Source: Channallabes apus
Taxonomy: Eukaryota; Chordata; Actinopteri; Siluriformes; Clariidae
Length of the DNA: 64,000 nucleotides
Reading direction: 5' to 3'
Assembly (NCBI GenBank): GCA_030522415.1
Contig: CM060130.1
Coordinates: 21,216,965 to 21,280,964 of the forward strand
Positions 54,481-64,000 of this stretch are shown one piece after another; the first letter of the stretch is position 1, and every line of letters starts with the position of its first letter. Under the pieces are notes generated by a model. That model saw only the letters and a list, made by a program, of their open reading frames with translations, searched no databases and was not told the DNA's origin. The position numbers and the translations under genes are program-made.

Positions 54481-54584
54481 GGACTATATTTAGTATTGAA
54501 AGTTTTTTTTTTTATCGTTTTGTGATTTATTGCACATTTTAAATGTAACAATCGACTAGACTGGTAGAAAAACCATGCTACAAG

Positions 54585-54852
54585 GCTTAAAGTGTGGCGC
54601 GCTCTCCCCCGCCCCTCGCGCTCTCTCTTCCCGCCTCTCAATGTGAAAGTGAAAGTGTAGCCAAACTGCGGGATAACGCTTCCAAAGTTAGTCGAGTAAA
54701 ACTATACAGTTTGTAAAGCTTTAAACATCACAGTAAACACTTACAGTAACGTATTGTAACTAGGTTAAGTCTAGGTTAATACGAGACGCTCTGAAATCCA
54801 GACACACTTCAGCTAAAGCAGCAAAAAGCGCTTGTATGAAGAACAGGAAAAG
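54585..54852 (+). promoter_or_regulatory. GC-rich promoter and first exon of the Ig-domain gene
   Basis: A sharp switch to CpG-rich sequence (GGCGCGCTCTCCCCCGCCCC, 54597-54620) with an ISRE-like motif, then a non-coding first exon ending AGGAAAAG|GTAAGAG (donor at 54853). A short upstream frame starts ATGAAGAAC near 54837 and would stop in exon 2 before the main ATG. Transcription start was not located. Confidence 0.55.
54645..54657 (+). promoter_or_regulatory. ISRE/IRF-like element GAAAGTGAAAGTG
   Basis: Two GAAA cores spaced as in interferon-stimulated response elements (GAAANNGAAA). It lies about 200 bp before the first splice donor of an immune-type gene, so interferon control is plausible. 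Confidence 0.55.
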
Positions 54853-55037
54853 GTAAGAGTAGTTAGCATCATGCTAAAGGCCGTGTTAGTTACCTACACA
54901 GTAACCTGTTCAAATTATTCTCCAACATACACTTTTATATTGAATTTATTTTTCTATTGTTCACACTTCTAACCATCTATTTGTGTGAGTTCAGGTGTAT
55001 TAATACGACGACTCTCTTGTTCTATGTGTGTGTTTAG

Positions 55038-55092
55038 GATTTTATTAGCTTGACCATACAGGAAGAGAGAAAGATGACGACTGCAAGCAGAA
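55038..55092 (+). other. Exon 2 of the Ig gene (start codon exon)
   Basis: TTTAG|GATTTTATTAGC ... GAGAAAG-ATG-ACGACTGCA AGCAGAA|GTAAGTAAC. Encodes MTTASR and one base of the next codon. Confidence 0.55.
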
Positions 55093-56501
55093 GTAAGTAA
55101 CTGGGTTAAAGTTCTATATTCCCAGACATTTGGCAATAAATTTGACTTATTAAAATGGGCACTTTTGAACAGATAGGAAAGGAAATAACAAGCCCTATAT
55201 ATATTTTTTTTCTTTTATTACAATTTTATATTACCAGTATTTATCTGCTAGATTGCACAAACTCCTTCAGAATAAAAGTCACGTGCGTAGAAGCAACAGA
55301 CAACATTAATTAATACATAGGTTTTGTATGTTGACGATGTAATTAGATGAACTTAGTGTATGTAAAAATCTGATTAAAAATACATAAATTTCCCTCGCTC
55401 GATTCTATAATTTAATAAATGCAAAAAATGTTAATTGATCTAAAACAGAAAGTTTACTCTGATTTATTGTTTGACAGTAAATGAAAAAAAGTTTGTCTTT
55501 TTTTCTGAAGTGTATGTAAATATCTGGTTTCAACTGTAGGTAGACATTCTATTTGGTTACATTTTTGGGGCATTGCAATTATACAATCAATGTGATTCAG
55601 TAACACTAATGTTTATTTTTGAAAGCAGATTAATTCTTACAGGTTTTACAGCATTAAAATAAAATATAATTGTCAACTTGTATTGCTGTTTATTTAAATG
55701 TCATGTCTTGTATAAAGTGATAATCTTTATTGACAATCTTTGATCAAGTGTGAATTGATTCTGAATCGAAAACTGACCCATTGAGTTGAAAAGAAAAATA
55801 CTACTTCAATTGCATAATTGATAACCACACAGCAACATGGTTGGTGGTTTAAATCACTGCAGTGAAGGTGGTTTGAAATTTGCTAGATACATTTCATTCA
55901 AAGTTGCATTTCTCAGTATAAACAAATAGGAACATGATGTGCCTACCCTCATTCACATTTTATAAACGTAAAAAGAAAACATTTCATCATTATGCATTTT
56001 AAAGGAGGTCAGAGAAAAGGACATAAATTCTTGTTTTATTAGAATACAAGTACATCTAAAAATAGAATACTTTGACAAAAATTATTTTGATTATGGCTTA
56101 CAGCTCATGCAAATCAAAAGTATGATATCTCAAAATATTAGGATTTTACTTCTGAACAACGGTCAAGTCAGCAGTGTTCCTCATGCGTGTACTGAACTAG
56201 ACTGAGAAATTGACTGTTTATCTTGGATGAATAGTAATTCACTCAAACTCGAAATTAAATACAATTAAACCTCGTATTGCGAGCATATTTAGTTCCAGAA
56301 GTGTCCTTGTAAATCAGATCACTTGTATATCAAAAAGAATTTCCCCATAAGAGATAATGGAAACTCTGATGATTCATTTCATTAACCTGCATTTTACCTT
56401 TTATAAAAATAGTGGCTGAAGTAAGACGAGAGAGGAGAGGAGGAAGGAGGGAGGGAGGGGCGGGCCTACTGTGTAGGATGACTTTCTCGCACGCACGCAC
56501 G

Positions 56502-56559
<58 letters not shown>

Positions 56560-59500
56560 CAAAATCTCTGCTCTGTCGGAAAACCTCTTTAACAAGGAAC
56601 ATCTCTAATGACACTTTCTTTTGCCTCCTTTTGAGGATTTCGTGGAAATGTGACGTTGCTCAGCTGTGATCATGTGACGCTCGGCAGACAAAGCACATGC
56701 GTGCTACTCATATACCAAGACCTCACTTGTTTATTAAGTTAAAATTTATAAAAAAATTTTGCTCGTCTTGCAAAACATTCACAGACAAATTTACTCACAA
56801 TCCAAGGCTCCACTGTTTATTTTCAAAAACTATATATTTTCAGGAAACTGGATTTTTCATGAACTGTAAGCCATATTCATCAAACTAAAAAAAAAAGGCT
56901 TGAAATATTTGTTTGTGTGATAAATCTGGAATAAATGAGTTTCACTTTTTGACTTAAATTACAAAAAAAAAAGTATGATATTCAAATTCTTTGAGTTGCA
57001 CTGTATAATCTGGATAGTTGTGTTAAAGATTTAAATGAGCCTTAATACTGTATGTATGTGGTGAAAATTAATTGCAAAATTAAACATTACTATTTACAAG
57101 TATTTCCTGGAGAAATATATTTATTATCTTAACTCAGCTTATTGTGAATTCACTGGAAATTAAAATTTGGTTTTGTTTCCTACACAGATGAGTTTAAACT
57201 CATTGGTCCCAGTGGTACGAAGCGGTATAATCGCTTTGCTGTGACTCTCTCGTGTCACCTGTTTCCTGAAATCAGTGCTGTTAACATGGAGATCCGGTGG
57301 TTTATGGGGACAGACTGTGTTTGTGTCTATAAGAACAGACAGGTGACAGAGGGGAGACGTTACGAGCACAGAGTGAGTCTGTTCACTCAGGAGCTGGAGA
57401 CAGGAAACGTCTCCTTACAGCTGAGAGACTGCAAAGAGTCCGATTTAGGACATTACCTGTGTCAGGTCACTGATGGAGACATAAAAGTGGAGATTACAGT
57501 AGCTGTATGGCGTAAGTGTTCCTGAACTCCACACTGTATAAACTCAACATCATCTGTGCTTCTCATTACAGTACAAGAAACACACACTCAGTATTCAGTA
57601 TGAGGTTCCATACTGTCATGTATAAAAGTTAGTACCTCTCATGTAATTCTATATTTTTTTTGTATAAAACATAATAAAAATCACTGGATCGTAGCAGGTC
57701 TCAGTATTAGAAAAATGCAACCCAAGATAAACAACGACATACAGTGGCAAGAAAAGGTATGTGGTGGAATTTCCTGGTTTTTTGCATTAATTTGACATAA
57801 AATGTGATCTGATCTTTATATCTAAATCAAGAGTATTGACAAATGTAATGTGCCTAAAATAATACAAAATAAATTTCTGATCTTGCATGTCTTTATTAAA
57901 CACACTCACTCAACAATCAAAATGGTAGTGGAAAAGTGAGTTAACCCTTGAAATTAATAACCAGTTGACCCCCGCCTTGGCAGCAACACCTTCAATCAGG
58001 CGCTTTCTGTAACTGTGCACATCGTTCAAGAGGAATTTTAGCCCGTTCTGTCTGGCAGAACTGCTTTGCACATCTCATGTGTGCGACTCTTTTCAAGTCA
58101 TTCCATAGCATCTCTGTTGGGTTGAGGTCTGGACTCTGACTAGTCCACTCCAGAAGGTGGATTTTTCTTTTTCTGAAGCCATTCTGTTGTGGACTTGCTC
58201 TAGTACTTTTGCTCATTACTGACATTCTGACATTACCCAGAATAATTTTTTTATACGCTTGGTAATTCCTCTTCCCTTCTATGACTGCAAGCTGGCCACG
58301 CCCTGAGGCAGCATTTCATGATGATATGCAATGGGTGGATGTAGTGCTTCATGTTCTTTCCAAATAGTTCAATCTTAGTTTAATTAGTGCAGAAAGCATT
58401 TCGCCAATACTGCTGTGGAGTGTCAGTGTGCTCTTTCGCAAACTTCAGAATTGTTCATTCATTCATTCATTCATTCATTTTCTGTACCGCTTGAATTGAA
58501 GCAACATTATTTTTAGGGGTTTCTTTCGTGGTGTCCTGCCATGGACACTCTACTTGTTCAATGTTTTACAAACTGTAGACTCATGAACACAGGTGTTAGC
58601 CAGTTCCAGTGATGCCTTCAAATGTTTGTCTGTCACTCTGTGTTGTATTTTAAATCACTGAAGAGTCTTTATTCTGCTCCTTTCCATTTCGACTGGGTGC
58701 CCACTTCTTGGAAGAGTAGCCTCAGTCCCAAAGTGTCTCCATTTGTCTAACTATAGACTAGTGAATTTCTTAAGTCTTGGAAATCACTTTAACCCCTTCC
58801 ATCTTCATGTAAAATCAACAATTCATGATCATAGATCCTCTGAAAGCTTTTTGGTGAGACATGGCTCACATTACATGTCTCATGTTGGGGCATACAGTGG
58901 TGGCTCAGAGGGATAAGGCACGGAGCTATTGATCGGAAGGTTGGCAGTTTGAGCACCAGCTCCACCAGGTTGCCAGCAAGGCCCTTAAACCCCATCTGCT
59001 CCATGGGCGCTGTATAATGGCTGACCCTGCGCTCTAACCCCAGCTAAAGGATATTACGAAGAAAGAATTTCACTATGCTGTAATGTATATGTGACAAATA
59101 AAGGCTTAACTTAACATTAACATTTTCTTCTTGTAAACTCTAAATATTTGAGTGGTTTTTATCAGTCAAATTAGCTCTAACCCAAACTAATTTTTTAAAG
59201 ACTCCAGGTATAACTCTAAGATAATTAACACAAGGCATCACAATACTTTTTCTACTAGAACAATGAGGTTTTTACGATTGTTCTCAATAAAGACATGGAA
59301 GATCAAATGTTTTGTGTTATTATTTTACGCACATTATATTTGTCCATTATTATTGTCAATATTTGACTAGGCCATTTAAAATATTTAATTATTTTATTGT
59401 TCAGCATTTCTGATGTAGAGTTAATGATGTGATTCAGATCACTGTCCTGTTGCATGACCCGATTCAACCAATTTTAACCAAGATTTAGCTGTCGGACAGT

Positions 59501-62500
59501 TCATCTCACTTTAGCCTTTAGAATACTCTGGTGTTCAGAAGAGTTCATGATCAGATCAATGACTACAAGGTACCCAGGTCATGTGGCTGCAACAACAAGC
59601 CCAAATCATCACCTCTCCACCGCCCTGTTTAACAATGGTGTTTCTGCTGAAATGTTGTTTGGTTTTGGACAAATATGGTGCCGAAAATTAATAAACAACT
59701 TTCGATGTCCATAGGACATTGTTTCAGATGCCTCGTGGTCTGTTTAGATGCAGTTTTGTGCACCTCAGTCATACTTCCATGTTATTCTTAGACAAAAGAG
59801 GCACTCTCCTGCCAGCTGTTCCAAGCAAACTGTCCTTTTGCTGCTATGGACTTTAACATTTAACATGCTGAGTAGGCCTTTTAGGATCTAAGATGTAGTT
59901 GTTGCGCCGTTGACCTTGGGTCGAATGTGCTGGGACGTTCACTCCTGGGAAGACTGGCAACTGTCTTAAATGCTTTTCACTGGTGAATAATCTACAGAGA
60001 GAACACTGTAGGATGTTAATCTCCAAATGGTTTTATAACCCTTACCAGATTGATGTGCAGGAACAGTTGCTTCTCTAAGATCATTGCCTATGTCTGCATG
60101 TTTTTTTCTTTTGGCTTAATTTCTGTTAAATGAATAATTACATGGTGAAAAAAAGTTATGTTGTGGTTCGTCTGAGGTTGTATTTGCCTAATATGACTAT
60201 GCTTAGATATTTCTTATGTTTTTACACAAAAAAACAAAGAATTACAAGAGAACTGTAAAACAGATTAATGAAAGAGAAATGTGTAAAGTAAATTAAAAAC
60301 TTTCTCAAGATCTAAATCAAACCAGAACTTTTGAGAAAGGACACTTCATGGAGTATTTATTTGTCTAAATGTTAAATATTTATAATGATTCACTACGTAC
60401 TAATTATATGAAAGTTGTTAAAATTGTCTGAACATATTTGTACTGAAATCACAGAATAAATATTAAGAGCTATTCTGACTGTAAATCACAAGTTTCTCTC
60501 ATTTTATTTAACATACTTTTTCTATTTGTTGTTTTATCCAGCACGTATGCCAGCGGTAAGTAAATACCTTCATTTCACACTTACAGTATGTTAAAGGCTG
60601 GTGTATGTACCTAATCACTTACAATACATATAGGCAATCATAGTCTCTTTAAGCTAACAGTAGTAAGTCATGTTAATGCACACAGCATAAAGACAACCTG
60701 ACTGAACTGAGAACAGAAGTCCTTCACTTCATTTATAAAACTTCTATAATAGGAGAGAGGGATTTAGGAGTGAAAGAGAGAAAAACAGAACGAGATCACA
60801 CATCTTCCCAAGTCTACTGCCACATATCATATGCTGTCGTAACCAATATATAGACGAGGCCGTAGCAAAGCACATCATTCTGTTATCTGTTCAGTTTATT
60901 ACATTGATAAATGTCTGTGTTTATAATTAAAGGAAGTGGGAATCTGATATTCTGTATATTCCTTTATGTACTACAATAACACATAGATATATTACAGAAT
61001 ATTTAACTATAGATATAAAATACACAGGGGGAAATGCACATATACTGACATACTGTATATTGGTAAATACATGCAGATATCAGAAAATAGTATTTTACAA
61101 TAAATCACAAGATATTTCTGTTCCTTAAGGGGGACTAGCGGTATATTAGCACAATGCTACATTATACAGATTTACTGTGTGTGATGACTGATTGTTGTCT
61201 AGTTTTCCTCTTTTTTATTAAGACACACATCAGCTGTGTTTTAACCAGAGTAACAGTTACTTTCACATTTTCACATGAAACAATTCACATTTATAATCAT
61301 GTATTAAATCTTCACTCTCTATTATTTACTTTCACAGGAGAAGGATGACCAGAGTGAGTATAAACTATTTTGTCTGATAGTGATGTCTTGATGCTGCATG
61401 AATAATATGTTTATAGATGTGACTATGCTGTGTGTTCTGAGTGCAATAGCACATAGATATACTGTGCCATAAAAAGTAATACGGTGGTTTCATTTATTAA
61501 GGGGAAGCTGTCCAAACATGCCTGGCCTTATATGAAAAAGTAATTGCCTCCTAAATCTAATAACTGGTTGTGCCACTCTTGGTGGCAACAACTGCAGTAA
61601 AACATTTGTGATAACTGGCAATGAGTTTGTGGTGGAATTCTGGCCCACTCTTCTTTGCAGAATGTTTTTTAATTCAGTTGGAGGGTTTTCAAGCATGAAC
61701 AGGCTGTTTCAAGTAATGATTTCAACCTGATTTACAGTAAGCCTGGACTTTGACTAGGCTGCTACAAAACCTTAAATTTTTTGCCACCATTCAGAGGTGG
61801 GCTTGCTGGTGTTTTTCGGATCATTGTGCTCCTGCATAACCCCAGTGCACTTGAGCTTGGGTCACAAACTGAGGCAGCTGGACATTCTCTTACAGGTTTT
61901 TTAGAGTGCAGAATTCATGGTTCCATTAATTATGGCAAGTTGTTCACGTCCTAAAACTGCAAAGCAGCCCCAGACCGTCATATTACCACCACCATGTTTT
62001 TTTGTTTGTTTGTTTGTTTTTAAATCAACAAAAGATAGTACATTGTAGACCAGCAAAAAACAAGACAAATATAAATGATGAAAAAGACAAGACTTATGTT
62101 CAGTATTTCTGTTTGTATGTGCAAGTGCATTGGGGTAATGGGTGGGGTGAGGGGGTGTAGTGAGCAGAGAAGGAGGACACAGAGGGAATATTACAGACTA
62201 ATGTTTTTGCCTGCTGACAATCCACTGCCTTACTCCAGCATTCATTATAGTCTACAAAATCATGAATAATCATCAGAACGCTTCTACACAGCAGAATTAA
62301 ACATCTGCTTACCCTCACAAATAACTTATCTACTTCTGAGAGCAGAAAAATTTGGGAACATATAGCAATTATATCCAGAGGGCATCTTGCGTTGCATCTG
62401 TGTTAGGAAATTGCCCATGCCCATCTCTCTAGGAGGTTTTTGCCATATAAGTTATTTTTTGCCATGTTAAAAACATCATTTAAAATAAGGAAACAAGGAT

Positions 62501-62770
62501 AACTACAAAGTTCACATGGGCATGAATTAAATCTTAATGATTGTGCCATATCCCTATTAGAAATTAGAGAAAATTTGAATAAAATTCCCTCAGTTTGGAC
62601 AGCTTTTTCCTTTAATAAATGAAATCATCATTTAAACAGTGCATTTTGCAAATTGTGACAAATATGAAAAGCAAAGAAAAAAATCAAATACTTTTTCACA
62701 GCACTGTACAGTATGAGCATAGTGTAGTGAACACAACAGACTGTGATCGCTGGCAGATTGTCATTAGTGT

Positions 62771-62817
<47 letters not shown>

Positions 62818-63916
62818 AGATGAAAAAGCTGAAGGTGTGTTTACAAATGACACACACACATTAGTGAACAATCTGATCTAATGGAGTTAATAATCAGAGA
62901 CTTAATATCAGTTTAAACTGAAACAATCAGATTTTTACATCAGAGAGGAAATTAAATTACACATTACACTAAATGTGGCCTTTAGATTGTTACAGTAACT
63001 CGATGTCCAGTAGAACAGACTAGATCACTGCCAAATATTGTGCTGATAATATTAAAAATAAAACTAAACTAAATAGGTTAAAGTTACACACTCGCAACAC
63101 AATTTAAAAAGCAGCACAACTCACATTAGGAAATATTTCTTCACCAGTAGCTTCTAATAACACATTTCCACCAGAACAGGTGAAATCCCTAAATCTTATA
63201 TCAAGTTGTTATTAATAGTTAGCATTAAATAAATGAGTTTGTAACAGAATGTAAGTGCACTTAAAAAAATCCATAATTTTTTATTTTTAACAGTTTACAG
63301 ATTGTTTATAGCCATTTGTTTTTGATGTCAGCAATCTTACGTTATTACTTTCTGCTCTTTATTTTCTTTTCTATATGAAGGTCTCTATGTTTGTCAGGTA
63401 AGTGAACTATTACAAAATGTTATGAGTGAATGACTTTATTAACAATTGTAGCAGCCTTTTAGAAAAAAGCTCAGTAACTCATTTTAGGCTTTCAGTTTGT
63501 CTCAGTTTTATTTGTTTGGTGCAATTAACAATGTTAATTAGTAATGTGACAAATTAACTTTGCAGAAACAAATATACATTTAAAAGTATCTATAAAATCT
63601 AACTAAGTTTATCCATCATGCGCAAACCAGAAGCAATGGTGAAAGAACACATTCCCTAAACCTTAGACAAGCCAGCATGTCTGATTTGGTCAGGATTTGT
63701 CAGGGTTAGGTATACAGTATAATTTTCTTTAAGGTTTTCGTTTCCTGTGCGCCTTTTTATCCATTTCCCACGATGAATGGAGGCTGCGTTGGGGTGCTTT
63801 TTAAGCATTTTGGGTGCTGGGGTATATTCCTATACATCACATACAACATGCAAAAAGAGAGAGCTGAAAACCACCAGCAAAAGCAAAAAGAAGATGAAGA
63901 TGGAGGTCATGTTTAG
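55074..63916 (+). CDS. Immunoglobulin V-set (butyrophilin-like) protein, spliced
   Basis: Likely surface or secreted immune-type receptor/ligand. Proposed coding exons: 55074-55092, 57188-57511, 60542-60555, 61338-61353, 63381-63397, 63734-63916. All introns are GT-AG (donors GTAAGT, GTAAGT, GTAAGT, GTGAGT, GTAAGT) and phases are consistent throughout, giving 190 residues. The single V-set domain (residues about 7-114) has Cys in TLSCHL, Trp in IRWFM and Cys in GHYLCQV with the preceding DLG. An extra CVC sits after the Trp. The GPSG start and pattern resemble butyrophilin-type V domains. Then come short linkers (PRMPA, EKDDQ, SLYVCQ) and a weak membrane-span exon. No signal peptide follows the chosen ATG, so an alternative first coding exon is possible. 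The gene may continue past the window. Confidence 0.65.
55260..56025. other. Intron 2, AT-rich part
   Basis: No feature recognised. Confidence 0.4.
56030..57003. mobile_element. Tc1-like transposon F remnant in intron 2
   Basis: Left end with TTATTAGAATACAAGTACATC and TTATGGCTTACAGCTCATG. The right end has the inverted CATGAACTGTAAGCCATATTC, GAGTTTCACTTTTTGACTT and TTGAGTTGCACTGTA. Same end family as element D at 45545-46650. No transposase left. It contains a purine-rich stretch and a (GC)n(CA)n microsatellite. Confidence 0.6.
56489..56557. repeat. (CGCA)n-(GC)n-(CA)n microsatellite
   Basis: GCACGCACGCACGCGCGCGC then a long CA run in intron 2. Confidence 0.95.
57188..57511 (+). other. Exon 3 of the Ig gene: V-set domain
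   Basis: 324 nt, acceptor CTACACAG and donor GTAAGTG, one base short of full codons at each side as typical for single-domain Ig exons (phase 1-1). All V-set landmarks are present: first Cys, Trp, arginine-rich C' region, SLQLRDCKESDLGHYLC. No stop or shift. It is bordered on both sides by introns packed with transposons. Confidence 0.85.
57963..58870 (-). pseudogene. Tc1-like transposase G
   Basis: The minus strand gives LLEWTSQSPDLNPTEMLWND LKRVAH and CQTERAKIPLERC from the C-terminal end of a Tc1 transposase near 57992-58170. Upstream are only unalignable fragments with many stops. A short TTCA tandem tract (58446-58474) interrupts it. Confidence 0.75.
58892..59115 (+). mobile_element. 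tRNA-derived SINE, copy 2 (LINE C-type tail)
   Basis: The head shares GTGGTGGCTCAG, GATCGGAAGGT, GCAAGGCCCTTAA, CCCCATCTGCTCC, GGGCGCTG and GGCTGACCCTGCGCTCT with the SINE at 15053-15313. The tail instead reads GAATTTCACTATGCTGTAAT GTATATGTGACAAATAAA, matching the end of LINE family C (45016-45080, reversed). The B-box is degenerate. Confidence 0.85.
59400..60200 (-). mobile_element. Tc1-like transposon H remnant in intron 3
   Basis: Reverse-strand text of a second Tc1 transposase: blocks around 59440-59700 and 59700-60000 (for example CCTGGGAAGACTGGCAACTG TCTTAAATGC in plus orientation) follow the usual order of this family from C- to N-terminus. No usable frame and no clear ends. Confidence 0.6.
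60542..60555 (+). other. Exon 4 of the Ig gene: 14-bp micro-exon
   Basis: TTTATCCAG|CACGTATGCCAGCG|GTAAGTAAA. It takes the phase-1 base from exon 3 and ends in phase 0, reading PRMPA. Confidence 0.6.
60556..61337. other. Intron 4
   Basis: About 0.8 kb, no repeat or gene recognised. Confidence 0.4.
61338..61353 (+). other. Exon 5 of the Ig gene: 16-bp micro-exon
   Basis: TTTCACAG|GAGAAGGATGACCAGA|GTGAGTA, reading EKDDQ plus one base (phase 0 to 1). Confidence 0.6.
61460..62711 (-). mobile_element. Tc1-like transposon I in intron 5
   Basis: The left end (ACTGTGCCATAAAAAGTAAT, TTTCATTTATTAAGGGGAAG CTGTCCAAAC) is matched inverted at 62590-62711 (CAGTTTGGACAGCTTTTTCC ..., ACTTTTTCACAGCACTGT). 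Transposase remnants run 61540-61995 on the minus strand, followed by about 0.55 kb of unrelated sequence (61996-62560) beginning with a TTTG tandem tract, probably a further insertion. Confidence 0.85.
62774..62813. repeat. (CA)n microsatellite
   Basis: Pure CA run of about 20 units in intron 5. Confidence 0.95.
62880..63380. other. Distal part of intron 5
   Basis: No feature recognised. Confidence 0.4.
63381..63397 (+). other. Exon 6 of the Ig gene: 17-bp micro-exon
   Basis: CTATATGAAG|GTCTCTATGTTTGTCAG|GTAAGTGAA, reading SLYVCQ (phase 1 to 0). The acceptor has a modest pyrimidine tract. Confidence 0.55.
63734..63916 (+). other. Possible exon 7 of the Ig gene: membrane span and tail
   Basis: After TTTTCTTTAAG the phase-0 frame is open for 60 codons to TAG. 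It includes a moderately hydrophobic stretch with MNGGCVGVLFKHF and GCWGIFLYITYNM, then a charged tail (QKERAENHQQKQKEDEDGGH). The span is weak, with Lys and His inside, so this exon is less certain than the others. Confidence 0.4.
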
Positions 63917-64000
63917 CAGCATGTGGTAAGGAACTCTTCTATTTATATCATACAGCTAGACCTATAATGACGAGACATTTCCAAACAATAGCCTGTCCAA

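Larger units (their letters stand above)
57741..59345 (-). mobile_element. Tc1-like transposon G in intron 3
   Basis: The left end block ATTGACAAATGTAATGTGCC, AAAATAATACAAAATA, GATCTTGCATGTCTTTATT is matched inverted at 59270-59345 (AAAGACATGGAAGATCAAATG ... GCACATTATATTTGTCC). The interior is a rotted transposase on the minus strand. It carries a nested SINE at 58892-59115. Confidence 0.8.

Overview
This is a eukaryotic window, almost certainly from a teleost fish. The evidence is AT-rich sequence with many microsatellites, at least ten different Tc1-like elements, L2/CR1-type LINEs with short tandem 3' tails, a chromodomain Ty3/gypsy element, tRNA-derived SINEs, and a spliced immunoglobulin V-set gene. 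The density and variety of Tc1-like elements would suit a catfish, but that is only an inference. Nearly everything here is mobile DNA. One host gene is supported.

Layout. 1-4.9 kb is AT-rich spacer with one tRNA-like repeat and a dead Tc1 element. 4,945-16,454 is one 11.5-kb DNA transposon of the Ginger type. It is flanked by CCGG on both sides, has long inverted terminal repeats (interrupted on the left), and carries a broken, intron-containing minus-strand gene. That gene encodes a gypsy-like H2C2 zinc finger, an integrase core, an integrase C-terminal domain, a Ulp1/SENP-type protease and a PHD-like finger. It has since been hit by two palindromic DNA elements, a truncated LINE, a solo LTR with perfect 5-bp duplications, a SINE and Tc1 scraps.

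17,750-36,023 is a class I (gamma/epsilon-like) endogenous retrovirus with about 1.7-kb LTRs and an AGGC target duplication. Its leader is split by an intact 995-codon L2-type LINE, gag and pol are in one frame across a single TGA, pol has two frame breaks, and env is mostly lost. 36.2-45.4 kb is a nest: a hAT element (8-bp duplication) inside one LTR of a gypsy element, which itself sits inside a Tc1 element. 45.3-48.3 kb holds a LINE tail, a deleted tRNA-Gly copy, another Tc1 remnant and an R2-like LINE fragment. 48,358-53,863 is a PIF/Harbinger-like element (CAG duplication) split by a second, apparently intact LINE and by another Tc1.

54.6 kb to the right edge is a host gene on the plus strand. 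It has a GC-rich promoter with an ISRE-like motif, a short leader exon, one V-set Ig exon, three micro-exons of 14, 16 and 17 bp that are phase-consistent, and a possible transmembrane/tail exon. Its introns are filled with Tc1-like elements and a SINE. The two SINE copies in the window share a tRNA-like head but end in the 3' tails of two different local LINE families.
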